NCBI GenBank assembly: GCA_947642555.1
Contig: CANRSX010000013.1
Location: 52,559-116,558 of the forward strand
Length of the DNA stretch: 64,000 nt
Direction: 5' to 3'
Origin: an uncultured Roseburia sp.
GTDB lineage: Bacteria; Bacillota; Clostridia; Lachnospirales; Lachnospiraceae
Position 1 is the first letter of the stretch, and the number at the start of each line of letters is the position of its first letter. The position numbers were made by a program, and so were the translations under genes. The notes under the pieces are model-generated. The model saw nothing but the letters and a program-made list of their open reading frames with translations, made no database searches and was not told where the DNA came from. This document shows positions 26,686-34,460 of this stretch, piece after piece.

Positions 26686-26694
26686 GTAGGGGTA
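26686..26694. repeat. Target site duplication, right copy
   Basis: GTAGGGGTA, identical to 24774-24782. Confidence 0.9.
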
Positions 26695-26713
26695 GAAAAC
26701 GCCGGAAAATGAA

Positions 26714-26742
26714 TTGACATATTTTTTTACTCTGTGTATAAT
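26714..26742 (+). promoter_or_regulatory. Perfect consensus sigma-A promoter
   Basis: TTGACA (26714-26719), 17-bp spacer, TATAAT (26737-26742). Drives the structured leader and the PBECR4 gene; start of transcription expected near 26749. Confidence 0.92.
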
Positions 26743-26748
26743 AATAGT

Positions 26749-26943
26749 ACAGAACAGGCAACGATGTGTGTCTGTTGAAGCGTGGAAGTAAAGGAGTGCG
26801 CCGGTATGCATTGCTTTATGGAGCTTTCAGGAGGGGTTGTGCAGTGAAACCTCAAACCGGCTCAGGCAGATTATCCTGCGGGATTCTTTATTTGCTGAAG
26901 GAAAATGCTCGGAAAGTCCCTGCTAGACGGCAGGGACTTTTGT
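26749..26943 (+). ncRNA. Structured leader / candidate small RNA upstream of the PBECR4 gene
   Basis: About 195 nt from the expected start to the terminator-like hairpin, with no convincing ORF or own gene. Possible stems: AACAG (26753) with CTGTT (26772), GGTT/AACC around GTGCAGTGA near 26835-26850, and GCAG/CTGC near 26868-26880. It matches no riboswitch or T-box motif I know. It may be a regulatory leader with attenuation, or a separate RNA that controls the downstream protein. Confidence 0.45.
26914..26943 (+). terminator. Terminator or attenuator hairpin before the PBECR4 gene
   Basis: AAGTCCCTGC (26914-26923) / GCAGGGACTT (26930-26939), ten perfect pairs with a 6-base loop, then TTGT. 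Its U tract is short, so some read-through into 26962 is expected. Confidence 0.75.
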
Positions 26944-26961
26944 ATACAGAAAGGAAGATGC

Positions 26962-27543
26962 ATGGATTTATTACAGCAGTGTGCGCAGGAATTTGAACGT
27001 CTGATTCCTTACCAGTATCATATTATCATTGGACGTAAAGGTAAAACACTGGAGTTTTCTCTTTCGTTTGACAGAGCAGATTTCCACCATCTTGCGGGAC
27101 TGCACAAGCTTCGGGATAATGTGCGTTTTCAGACTGGAAAACGTGCAGAGATCATGAAAGAAATTCTGAATGGGAAGCTAACGCTTTTACAGGCGGAAAA
27201 AAGTGCATTTTTTGATGAAATGAAGCCGCGGCTTTTGCCGCTAACGCAACTGGAACACTTTTTAGACAGTAATGAAATTATTTTCCGCTATAACGCCCGG
27301 GCAAATACTTTTTCCGCGATCCAGGCAGATTATCTTCTGCAAAATGATTTTGAGGATACGCCTGCCTATTTGTTTCTGGCACAGCGTTCCGATGGGGATA
27401 CACAGGTATGCCGTACATTTTTTCCAAAGTCAGGAAGGGACTATGCGAAAGGACAGCCGCAATATACGCTGCTCAAAAAAGAAAAAAAGAATATGATCAC
27501 AAGCGAAACCATTGTACAGTATGATCGTTTTGCCTTGAACTGA
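26962..27543 (+). CDS. PBECR4-type (barnase/EndoU/colicin E5/RelE-like fold) protein
   Basis: 193 residues. Core: CAQEFERLIPYQYHIIIGRKGK, FDRADFHHLAGLHKL near 35-49, LDSNEIIFRYN near 102-112 and YLFLAQRSD near 134-142. I recognise the PBECR4 domain (phage-associated nuclease-like fold); the HH of FHHLAGLHKL is a candidate active or binding site. The ATG at 26962 is chosen over the upstream frame start because GAAAGGAAG lies just before it and the domain starts there. It sits alone behind a consensus promoter and a structured leader. A ribonuclease toxin or a phage-response protein are both possible; no experimental function is known to me. Confidence 0.7.
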   Translation: MDLLQQCAQEFERLIPYQYHIIIGRKGKTLEFSLSFDRADFHHLAGLHKLRDNVRFQTGKRAEIMKEILNGKLTLLQAEKSAFFDEMKPRLLPLTQLEHFLDSNEIIFRYNARANTFSAIQADYLLQNDFEDTPAYLFLAQRSDGDTQVCRTFFPKSGRDYAKGQPQYTLLKKEKKNMITSETIVQYDRFALN

Positions 27544-27571
27544 TCATGTTTTTTTGTTTTGTTGTTCTGCT

Positions 27572-27599
27572 AACGCCGGGGCAGAAATGCCCCGGCGTT
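27572..27599. other. Perfect 12-bp stem with GAAA tetraloop
   Basis: AACGCCGGGGCA (27572-27583), GAAA, TGCCCCGGCGTT (27588-27599). No U tract follows on either strand; T-rich DNA precedes it on the + strand. Lies between converging genes. Confidence 0.7.
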
Positions 27600-27611
27600 G
27601 CCGCTGTAAGA

Positions 27612-27761
27612 TCAGTTTATTTCCTTGTTGTTTGCAAGAATATTTTTCTTGCGAAGCTTTAACTTTTCTTTTTCCTTTTCGTCGGTTTCACGGTCAATCA
27701 GTTCATCGACAAAAATAAGTAATGCGTTATACACTTCAAACTGCTCGTCGCTCATCCCCAT
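27612..27761 (-). CDS. 49-residue protein of unknown function
   Basis: MGMSDEQFEVYNALLIFVDE followed by a strongly charged helix of Asp/Glu/Lys and ending in NILANNKEIN; no membrane segment, likely one or two helices. The open frame begins at 27908, but the start at 27761 has AGGAGG 10 bases upstream and follows a good promoter (27787-27815), which lies inside the longer frame. No family recognised. Confidence 0.6.
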   Translation of the reverse strand: MGMSDEQFEVYNALLIFVDELIDRETDEKEKEKLKLRKKNILANNKEIN

Positions 27762-27786
27762 ACAATCACCGCCTCCTGCTGCTTTT

Positions 27787-27815
27787 ATTATAATGGATCC
27801 TGTCCGGGGTGTAAA
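27787..27815 (-). promoter_or_regulatory. Promoter of the 49-residue protein gene
   Basis: On the minus strand: TTTACA (27815-27810), 17-bp spacer, TATAAT (27792-27787). Confidence 0.8.
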
Positions 27816-27855
27816 GTGTTCTGTCTTTCTTTTCAGAAAATGATCCTCAGTCCTG

Positions 27856-27886
27856 AAAAACACCCCCGGGAGATTCTCCCGGGGGT
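27856..27886 (-). terminator. Rho-independent terminator of the GH3 gene
   Basis: Minus strand stem CCCCCGGGAGA / TCCCGGGGGT with a short loop, then GTTTTTC. Confidence 0.85.
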
Positions 27887-27937
27887 TCGTCCGTGTACCT
27901 GGCGGCACATGTGTTCGGTAAGATACTGGCGCTTGTC

Positions 27938-30220
27938 TCAGCCCTGGTTCAGGACACCGTTTAACATGGCGATGAGCCCTTCCGCCTGATCTAAGGTCAT
28001 GGCGCCGAAGCTGATTAAGGATTTTAACGGCATGGCTGTCATCATGGCTTCCATCATAGCCTTGTCGGACTCGGAGCCGGTAAGATTATTTTCCGTGTCA
28101 CCGAAAATCGAATTCGACATGGCCTCCTGCATCATCTTCTGAACGACCGGGGCCGTGCGCGGATCTGCAAAGAGCTCGCCAAGTGTCGTAGCTCCGCTCA
28201 CGTGCAGCGGCAGAAGCTTCGCGGTGGTAAAGTGAACCGTCGCGGTTTTTTTGATGTCGTCGCTGGCGTGTCCGATCAGAAGCTCATAGTCGCCGGACGC
28301 AGCGTACCAGTCGCCAGACTCCTCATGCCAGAAGCTCAGATCCCGGGCATTGATCGTCATGGTGACGGTCTTCGTCTCACCCGGGGCGAGGGAAACCTTT
28401 GCAAAGCCCTTTAATTCCTTCACTGGACGGCAGGGGGTGCCGGTCTTATCGCTGACGTACAGCTGTACGACCTCCTTGCCCGCCACAGAACCGGTGTTGG
28501 TCACATCCACGCTTACCTCGATCGTACCGTTGTCATCCATGGAATCGGAGGACAGCTTCACGTCGCCGTAAGCGAAGGTGGTGTAGGAGAGTCCGTGTCC
28601 GAACGCCCATCGCACCGGGATCTTCTTCGTGTCATAATAGCGGTAGCCCACATAGACGCCCTCGCCGTACTTCACGGTCTTGCTGTCACCCGGGAAGAAT
28701 AAGTAGCTCGGGTTGTCCTCCAGACGGTACGGGAAGGTCTCCGCCAGACGGCCGGAGGGATTTGCCTCTCCGTAGAGCAGCATATCGCAGGCAGCGCCCA
28801 CGCCCTGTCCGCCGAGGTAGAGCTCTAAGATTGCGGCGACATCCTCCGCCCACGGGCATTCCACCGGGCTTCCGTTATGTAATACTACAACCGTATTTTT
28901 CTGCACGGCTGCGACGGCTGCGATCAGTTTATCCTGGCATTCCGGCATTTTCATGGTCGTTCTGTCATATCCCTCGGACTCGAAGACATCCGGCAGACCG
29001 GCGAAGATCACAGCCACATCCGCTTCCTTTGCCGCCGCGACGGCTGCCGCGAGCTCTGCGTCGTCCAGCTCATCCTTATCATTCGGGAAGCCTTTGACAT
29101 AGGAGACATTTCTGCCCTTTGCCTTTGCCGTTTCCAGCGCGGAGGTCACCTTGCTGGAATTGATGTGGCTCGAACCGCCGCCCTGGTACCGCGGCTTCTC
29201 GGCAAATTCACCGATGTAGACGACCTTCTGCCCGCCGTTTAAGGGAAGCACGCCGTTGTTTTCAAGAAGAACCGCACACTCGGTCTCCACGGCCACTGCC
29301 TTCTCGTGATCCTTGTCGCGGTCAAACACCGCCTCCGGATGTCTGTGGTCCACATAGGAGAAGATCACCTTTAAGATGCGCTCCACGGCCTGGTCCACCA
29401 GCGCTTCATCGAGCGTGCCGTCCTTTACCGCAGCGACGATTCTCGCGTCGTTTGCGCCGCCGGAAGCCGGCATCTCAAGCTCAAGCCCGGCGCGGATGCC
29501 CTGTACGCGGTCGTCGATTGCGCCCCAGTCGGTCATGACATAGCCCTCGAAGCCCCAGTCGTCGCGCAGCACCTTTGTCAGCAGCCACTCGTTGTCGGAG
29601 GAGTAGGTGCCGTTGATTTTATTGTAGCTGCACATCACGGTCTTCGGCTGGGAAGCCTTCACCGCCTCCTCGAACGGCGGGAAGTAAATCTCGCGCAGCG
29701 TCCGCTCATCCACCTCGGAGGAGCAGCTCATGCGGTAGTATTCCTGATTGTTCGCCGCAAAATGCTTGATGCTGGTGCCCACGTCCCATTTCTGCACGCC
29801 GCGGATGTAGGAGGCAGCCATCTTTCCGGCCAGGTACGGATCCTCGGAGAGGTACTCGAAGTTACGTCCGCACAGGGGGCTTCTCTTGATGTTGACGGCC
29901 GGTCCTAAGAGGACGCTTAAATCCTCCGCCTGGCATTCCTCGCCGAGGGTCTGGCCCATCTCGTTGATCAGATCCACGTCAAAGCTGGAGGCCGTGGCGC
30001 AGGCTGCCGGGAAGCAGACCGCGACGATGCTCTCGTTTAAGCCCAGGTGGTCGCCGCCCTCCGCCTGCTTGCGGAGTCCGTGAGGTCCGTCGGATACCAT
30101 CACGGCCGGGATGCCGAGGCGCTCGACGGGTTTGGTGTGCCAGAAATCGGCGCCGGAGCAGAGTCCTGCTTTTTCTTCCAGCGTCATTTCGGAGATGAGT
30201 TTTTTGATGTCTCGTTCCAT
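27938..30220 (-). CDS. GH3 beta-glucosidase
   Basis: 760 residues, no signal peptide, cytoplasmic. GH3 barrel with SDGPHGLR near 44-50, substrate residues KHFAANNQE (152-160) and nucleophile Asp231 in VMTDWGAI; alpha/beta sandwich with GGSSHINSSKV; fibronectin III-like domain near 560-650. Removes terminal beta-glucosyl (or related) units from imported oligosaccharides. A further 95 residues after the fibronectin domain (from LLPLHVSG) form a helical tail. Start supported by AAAGGAACG. The divergent AraC gene at 30442 is its likely regulator; the promoter (30255-30283) has a weak -35, as activator-dependent promoters do. Confidence 0.92.
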   Translation of the reverse strand: MERDIKKLISEMTLEEKAGLCSGADFWHTKPVERLGIPAVMVSDGPHGLRKQAEGGDHLGLNESIVAVCFPAACATASSFDVDLINEMGQTLGEECQAEDLSVLLGPAVNIKRSPLCGRNFEYLSEDPYLAGKMAASYIRGVQKWDVGTSIKHFAANNQEYYRMSCSSEVDERTLREIYFPPFEEAVKASQPKTVMCSYNKINGTYSSDNEWLLTKVLRDDWGFEGYVMTDWGAIDDRVQGIRAGLELEMPASGGANDARIVAAVKDGTLDEALVDQAVERILKVIFSYVDHRHPEAVFDRDKDHEKAVAVETECAVLLENNGVLPLNGGQKVVYIGEFAEKPRYQGGGSSHINSSKVTSALETAKAKGRNVSYVKGFPNDKDELDDAELAAAVAAAKEADVAVIFAGLPDVFESEGYDRTTMKMPECQDKLIAAVAAVQKNTVVVLHNGSPVECPWAEDVAAILELYLGGQGVGAACDMLLYGEANPSGRLAETFPYRLEDNPSYLFFPGDSKTVKYGEGVYVGYRYYDTKKIPVRWAFGHGLSYTTFAYGDVKLSSDSMDDNGTIEVSVDVTNTGSVAGKEVVQLYVSDKTGTPCRPVKELKGFAKVSLAPGETKTVTMTINARDLSFWHEESGDWYAASGDYELLIGHASDDIKKTATVHFTTAKLLPLHVSGATTLGELFADPRTAPVVQKMMQEAMSNSIFGDTENNLTGSESDKAMMEAMMTAMPLKSLISFGAMTLDQAEGLIAMLNGVLNQG

Positions 30221-30254
30221 AGCGTTTCGTTCCTTTCTTATTTGTGATATTGCA

Positions 30255-30283
30255 ATTATAACAGGGCTGTGGTAGCATATCTA
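30255..30283 (-). promoter_or_regulatory. Promoter of the GH3 gene
   Basis: Minus strand: TAGATA (30283-30278), 17-bp spacer, TATAAT (30260-30255) with TG just upstream of the -10 (extended). The weak -35 fits activator control. Confidence 0.6.
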
Positions 30284-30441
30284 CATAAAAACATGGTTTA
30301 TTATCTGATTTCATGGTAACAGTATAAAAAATATGCTGCTGTTTTTTGCGATTTATTGTGCATATGTGCCAGTTTCGAACAGAAGAGCAGCGGATTTGCG
30401 AAGGCACGGACGGATTTGCTTTTTGACAGGAGGACGGCAGA

Positions 30442-31275
30442 ATGGCATTTCAGATGTTTCACAGTTTTTACTACCCGGAATACATGGAGGATACGGATCA
30501 GGAGCGGCAGATTTTTTCCCGGTCGTTTACCGAGGTGCTGGAGGAGGGGAAGAGCGCCGGCAGCCGAAGACGGGAGGGGGAGAAGTATTTTCTTTCGTAT
30601 ATCACGCTGGGAAACCCTGCCATGATGAAACAGATTTTTGAGAGCGCGTTTCAGAAGGATACGACCTTTGAGTTAGGACAGCTCTCGGAGAATGCGCTCA
30701 GGCAGGCGCGCTATATGATGATCTGCCATGTGACGCTCTGCTCGCGGGCCGCTATCGAGGGAGGGCTGCCGGAGACGCTCGCCTATTACATGAGCGACAG
30801 CTATATCCGTTACCTGGACGGGCAGACGGATATCCGAAAGATCAACGGGCTTTTGTATCCGGTGTGCCTGGCCTACGCGGAGGCAGTGTGCGAGTGGCGT
30901 CTGTCCGCCTGCGGCGAACATGTGCGTGTCTGCTGTGAATATATTTTTTCCAATATTCTTGCTCCGATCACGCTGGACGATTTAAGCGACGCCTGCGGGC
31001 TGACGCCGAATTACATCACGGAGCTTTTTACCAGGGAGCTTAAGATGAGCCCGATGCGCTATATCCGCAGCCAGAAGCTGGAGTACGCCAGGATTCTGCT
31101 GGCGGATCACAACCGTTCCGTGGCGCAGATCGCGGAGCATCTTTCTTTCCCGGGACACAGCAATTTTACCGAACAGTTCCGCAGGCAGTACGGGGTGACG
31201 CCGTCGCAGTATCGGAAGGGGATGCGGCGTAAAAGCATTGAAGAACGGGGGGAGATGCTTTATAATGACAGATAG
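30442..31275 (+). CDS. AraC-family transcriptional regulator
   Basis: 277 residues. Two helix-turn-helix motifs at the C-terminus: ITLDDLSDACGLTPNYITELF near 178-198 and VAQIAEHLSFPGHSNFTEQF near 230-249. The N-terminal 170 residues are an unassigned sensing or dimer domain, not a receiver domain. Start at 30442 follows AGGAGG by 9 bases. Transcribed away from the GH3 gene across 221 bp, so it probably senses a sugar and switches that gene. Confidence 0.88.
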   Translation: MAFQMFHSFYYPEYMEDTDQERQIFSRSFTEVLEEGKSAGSRRREGEKYFLSYITLGNPAMMKQIFESAFQKDTTFELGQLSENALRQARYMMICHVTLCSRAAIEGGLPETLAYYMSDSYIRYLDGQTDIRKINGLLYPVCLAYAEAVCEWRLSACGEHVRVCCEYIFSNILAPITLDDLSDACGLTPNYITELFTRELKMSPMRYIRSQKLEYARILLADHNRSVAQIAEHLSFPGHSNFTEQFRRQYGVTPSQYRKGMRRKSIEERGEMLYNDR

Positions 31276-31351
31276 CGGGATGCCGACATTAAGAAACGAA
31301 AAACACATACCTGCATAATAGAAAAACGATAATTGGAGAAAAGACAATACG

Positions 31352-32290
31352 ATGGAAAATTTATTGATTGCGACAAAAGTAGTGCTACCCCTCATGGTTT
31401 ACATGGCGGTGGGGATGCTCACAAGAAGGCTCTCGGTGGTCTCCGAGGAAAATTTTAAGGTGATCAACCGACTGATTTTTAAGATTTTCATGCCGCTGAC
31501 CCTGTTTTTTAATATTTATGACGCGGATATCGACGGGGCGATCACGCCGGGGGTGTTTGTGTTCGTCTTCGCGTGTATTCTGCTGCAGTTTGCCGGGGCG
31601 TGGATAATCTTTCGCCGCGCGGTGAAGGATGTGGCGGATTCCCTGACCCTGACCCAGGGGATATACCGGAGCAACTTCGTGCTGCTGGGCAGCGTGGTGG
31701 CGGGCTCCCTGTGCGATGCGGGCGGGCTGGCGCTGGTGGCGGCTCTCTCGATCCTTGTGGTGCCGCTGTTTAACATTCTGGCTGTGATCATGTTTGAGGT
31801 GCGCTTAAGCAAAGAGATACGGTTTCTTCCGCTGCTTGCGAATATTTTTAAAAACCCGCTGGTGGACGCCGGGATTCTGGGCTGTGTCTTTAAAGCCTTA
31901 CAGATCCCGGTGCCGGAGCTGATCGCACAGCCCTTAACGACGCTTGGAGGGATCGCCTCGCCGCTGGCGCTGGTAGCCCTGGGCGGAATGCTCTCCTGGG
32001 GCAGCGTCGCAAAGCATAAGAGATATCTGACAGCGGCTGCGGTCGGAAAGCTCGTCGTCGTGCCGTGTATGGTGATTCTTGCGGCAATGGCGCTCGGGTT
32101 TCGGGGAAATGAGATGGTTGCCATTCTGGCAGTCTTTGCATCACCGACAGCTGTCGCATCCACTCCGATGGCGCAGGCCATGGGCGGCAACGGGCAGCTG
32201 GCCGGGGAGATCGTGGCGGTGACATCAGTTTTTTCCATGGCGACGATCTTTCTGTTTGTGTGGGGACTGTCGGGGATGGGGATGATTTAG
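31352..32290 (+). CDS. AEC family transporter (auxin efflux carrier-like)
   Basis: 312 residues, about ten membrane segments in two halves, starting LLIATKVVLPLMVYMAVGML and ending in FLFVWGLSG. Polar breaks in the middle helices (LGGIASPLALVALGG) are typical. The family moves organic acids such as malate in bacteria; the substrate here is unknown. GGAGAAAAG precedes ATG 31352 by about 10 bases. It lies 76 bp after the AraC gene, so may share its transcript. Confidence 0.88.
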   Translation: MENLLIATKVVLPLMVYMAVGMLTRRLSVVSEENFKVINRLIFKIFMPLTLFFNIYDADIDGAITPGVFVFVFACILLQFAGAWIIFRRAVKDVADSLTLTQGIYRSNFVLLGSVVAGSLCDAGGLALVAALSILVVPLFNILAVIMFEVRLSKEIRFLPLLANIFKNPLVDAGILGCVFKALQIPVPELIAQPLTTLGGIASPLALVALGGMLSWGSVAKHKRYLTAAAVGKLVVVPCMVILAAMALGFRGNEMVAILAVFASPTAVASTPMAQAMGGNGQLAGEIVAVTSVFSMATIFLFVWGLSGMGMI

Positions 32291-32318
32291 GAAGCGGCAG
32301 GCGCGGGATGAATGTTTC

Positions 32319-32609
32319 GTGAAAATAAGGATAAATGGAAAAGATATCATGGGGATTTTTCTTTATGGATCTTATGCAAGGGGCGATTATGATGATGAAT
32401 CTGATATTGATATCGCTGCGGTTGTAAAGGGGAGGAGACAAGAACTTCAGGACAAATTGAAGCAGATGTGGGATATCTCTGCAGAGATTGGATTGCAGAA
32501 TGATGTGGTTGTTTCGCCGGTCGTTATTCCATATGATGAATTTGAGAAATATAAGGATATACTTCCCTATTACCGGAATATTGTAAAGGAGGGAAAGCGG
32601 ATTGGATAA
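32319..32609 (+). CDS. MNT-type nucleotidyltransferase, antitoxin-like, possibly N-truncated
   Basis: 96 residues with the GSYARGDYDDESDIDIA signature at about 16-32, the minimal nucleotidyltransferase motif (GSxxRG...SDxD). In MNT/HEPN pairs this protein adenylylates and silences a HEPN ribonuclease. The GTG at 32319 starts the reading; the domain begins only about 10 residues before the motif, and the usual first helix is missing, so the 5' end may be lost. The HEPN partner is absent: a short frame starting at TTG, overlapping the end of this gene, stops after nine codons. Probably a decayed pair. Confidence 0.65.
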   Translation: MKIRINGKDIMGIFLYGSYARGDYDDESDIDIAAVVKGRRQELQDKLKQMWDISAEIGLQNDVVVSPVVIPYDEFEKYKDILPYYRNIVKEGKRIG

Positions 32610-32704
32610 TTTTACCTTGCAAAAAAAATGACGCGGAGGAACAGGATCAGAAAGCGACCGGATGCGGCAGCATAAAAACAGCGGATATATGGAGGGGTTC
32701 ATTT

Positions 32705-33280
32705 ATGGCATTGCCAGCGGAAAAGGCGCGGTATACATTTGCCGACTGCCTCACATGGGATGAGAAGGAACGTATAGAAATTATTGATGGAGAGACTTTT
32801 ATGATGGCAGCGCCGTCCAGAATTCATCAGAAGATCAGCGGCGAGCTGTTTCGCCAGCTTGCAAATTATCTTGAGGGGAAAAAATGCGAGGCCTGTTCTG
32901 CGCCCTTCGGCGTCCGGCTGTTTGAGCAGGCCGGGGATGTGCCGGAGGACGTTGACACTGTGGTTGAGCCGGACATCTCCGTGGTATGTGACAGGAGCAG
33001 GCTGGATCAGTACGGCTGCAAGGGGGCGCCGGATCTGATTATTGAGATTCTGTCCCCTTCCTCCCTTCGCCATGACCGGCTTGTGAAGCTGAACCTGTAC
33101 CAGCGGGCCGGGGTTCGGGAATACTGGATTGTGGATCCAAAGAACCGGTCTGTGATGGTGTTTCTGCCGGATCACAGCGGTTCTTTCAGGCTCCGGGAGG
33201 ACTATGGGCGTGAGGACGTGGCAAAGGTAAGCGTGCTGGACGGATGTTTCATCGAGTTAAGTAAAGTGTTTTCTGAATAA
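32705..33280 (+). CDS. Uma2-family (DUF820) PD-(D/E)XK endonuclease-like protein
   Basis: 191 residues. VVEPDISVVCD near 95-105, PDLIIEILSPSS near 114-125 and the later LVKLNLYQRAGVREYWIVD contain the family acid, Glu and Lys pattern. Uma2 proteins are widespread putative nucleases with no settled role. ATG 32705 with GGAGGGG 6-8 bases upstream. Neighbours are other small accessory genes. Confidence 0.88.
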   Translation: MALPAEKARYTFADCLTWDEKERIEIIDGETFMMAAPSRIHQKISGELFRQLANYLEGKKCEACSAPFGVRLFEQAGDVPEDVDTVVEPDISVVCDRSRLDQYGCKGAPDLIIEILSPSSLRHDRLVKLNLYQRAGVREYWIVDPKNRSVMVFLPDHSGSFRLREDYGREDVAKVSVLDGCFIELSKVFSE

Positions 33281-33341
33281 GCGGCGCAAAAGCGGGCGGA
33301 CGCGGTTGTGCTATACTGATTGAAAATCAGGGGAAAAAGAG

Positions 33342-34259
33342 GTGATCAGTCTGGAGATAGCAGATTTTAACGGATATGGACAGAATCAGAGAATGTATGG
33401 CGGGACGGCCGGAAGAAAAATGGGTATTTCTTATAAGGGAAAGGATTATATTCTGAAATTTCCAGGAAATTTAAGGGAACAGGAAATGAAAAATATCCGG
33501 CTCACCTATTCAAACAGTCCGGTGTGTGAATATATTGGATCGCAGGTTTATCAGCTGCTCGGTTTTTCCGTACACGAAACCATACTTGGCGAAAGGAAGG
33601 GAAAAACAGTTGTTGCATGCGGGGATTTTTTGAAAGATGGCGAGATTTTGTACGAGTTTGACAAAATTAAGGTGACATTTGAACCGCGATTTCTGGATTC
33701 CAATGGGAATGAGACAAATGGTGTGGGCGTTGATCTGTATGAGATACTGATGACGATACAGGAACATCCGTTTTTAGAAGACGTCTATGGGATACAGGAG
33801 CATTTCTGGAATATGTTTGTGGTGGATGCATTACTTGGAAACCCTGACAGGAATAACAGCAACTGGGGGATTATTCTTGGCAGAGGAGGAGTGAAACGTA
33901 TTGCTCCTGTATATGATAATGGAAACTGCCTGAACTGTAAGTGGGATGAGGAAAAAATGCTGGAGGTTCTGCTGGATGAGAAAAAGCTGGAAACGGAAAG
34001 CTATAAAGGCCGCAGATGTATTTTTGAGCAGAAGGGAAAAAAGATAAATCCGTATCACGTCATGCAGAGCATGGTATATCCGGAATGTACGGAGGCTGTG
34101 AAAAGAATCGTTCCTGTAATCGGAGAAGCTCTGCCGGGAATCTGTGGTCTTATATGGGATATTCCCGTTTTATCAGATGTACAAAGGAAGTTTTACTGCG
34201 CAGTCATGCAGTGCAGATATGATAAGGTGTTCCTCCCGCTTTACCAGAGCATTACTTAA
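33342..34259 (+). CDS. HipA-like / CtkA-like protein kinase
   Basis: 305 residues. KDYILKFPG near 32-40 supplies the ATP-binding Lys; FWNMFVVDALLGNPDRNNSNWGIIL near 150-175 is the HipA-type catalytic segment (D-R-N-N-x-N), and IAPVYDNGNCL carries the metal-binding Asp. HipA kinases phosphorylate translation proteins and cause growth arrest. No HipB-like repressor is present upstream; the only partner is the 71-residue gene after the hairpin element. The start is GTG 33342 after AAAAAGAGG. AT-rich coding suggests transfer. A stand-alone CtkA-like kinase is the alternative. Confidence 0.78.
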   Translation: MISLEIADFNGYGQNQRMYGGTAGRKMGISYKGKDYILKFPGNLREQEMKNIRLTYSNSPVCEYIGSQVYQLLGFSVHETILGERKGKTVVACGDFLKDGEILYEFDKIKVTFEPRFLDSNGNETNGVGVDLYEILMTIQEHPFLEDVYGIQEHFWNMFVVDALLGNPDRNNSNWGIILGRGGVKRIAPVYDNGNCLNCKWDEEKMLEVLLDEKKLETESYKGRRCIFEQKGKKINPYHVMQSMVYPECTEAVKRIVPVIGEALPGICGLIWDIPVLSDVQRKFYCAVMQCRYDKVFLPLYQSIT

Positions 34260-34268
34260 AAAGTTATC

Positions 34269-34421
34269 GTTCAGCCCGCGCCATTCGCAAAATCGTGTCT
34301 TCGACACTTTTCGTTGCTTTGCAACTTATTTTTGCTCATATACGGGCGCTTCGCTCATTCTCTGCAACATGTGCTCATTCATGCGAGCATGATTCGCCCA
34401 TCTCGCAGAGAATGGCTGAAC
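34269..34421. repeat. Hairpin-rich palindromic element, REP/MITE-like
   Basis: 153 bp. Outer arms GTTCAGCC (34269-34276) / GGCTGAAC (34414-34421); inner arms CATTCTCTGC (34356-34365) / GCAGAGAATG (34405-34414); small hairpins GTGTC-GACAC (34295-34307), GTTGC-GCAAC (34313-34325) and TGCTC-GAGCA (34372-34389). Lies between the HipA-like gene and its 71-residue neighbour. Looks like a nested stem-loop repeat. Confidence 0.6.
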
Positions 34422-34460
34422 TTTTCTATATCAAAAAGAAATAAGAGAGGAGCAGAGTAC

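Noticed and set aside
26749..26943. T-box, cobalamin, TPP or SAM riboswitch
   Set aside because: None of their conserved motifs (for example the T-box GGTGG sequence) is visible, and the downstream gene is not of a matching pathway.
26766..26996. 76-residue frame inside the leader of the PBECR4 gene
   Set aside because: Basic, low-complexity translation, no clear domain, and it crosses the terminator hairpin; the region is better read as structured RNA.
32610..32640. Intact HEPN toxin after the MNT gene
   Set aside because: A TTG-started frame stops after nine codons; removing one A from the run does not give a HEPN-like protein.
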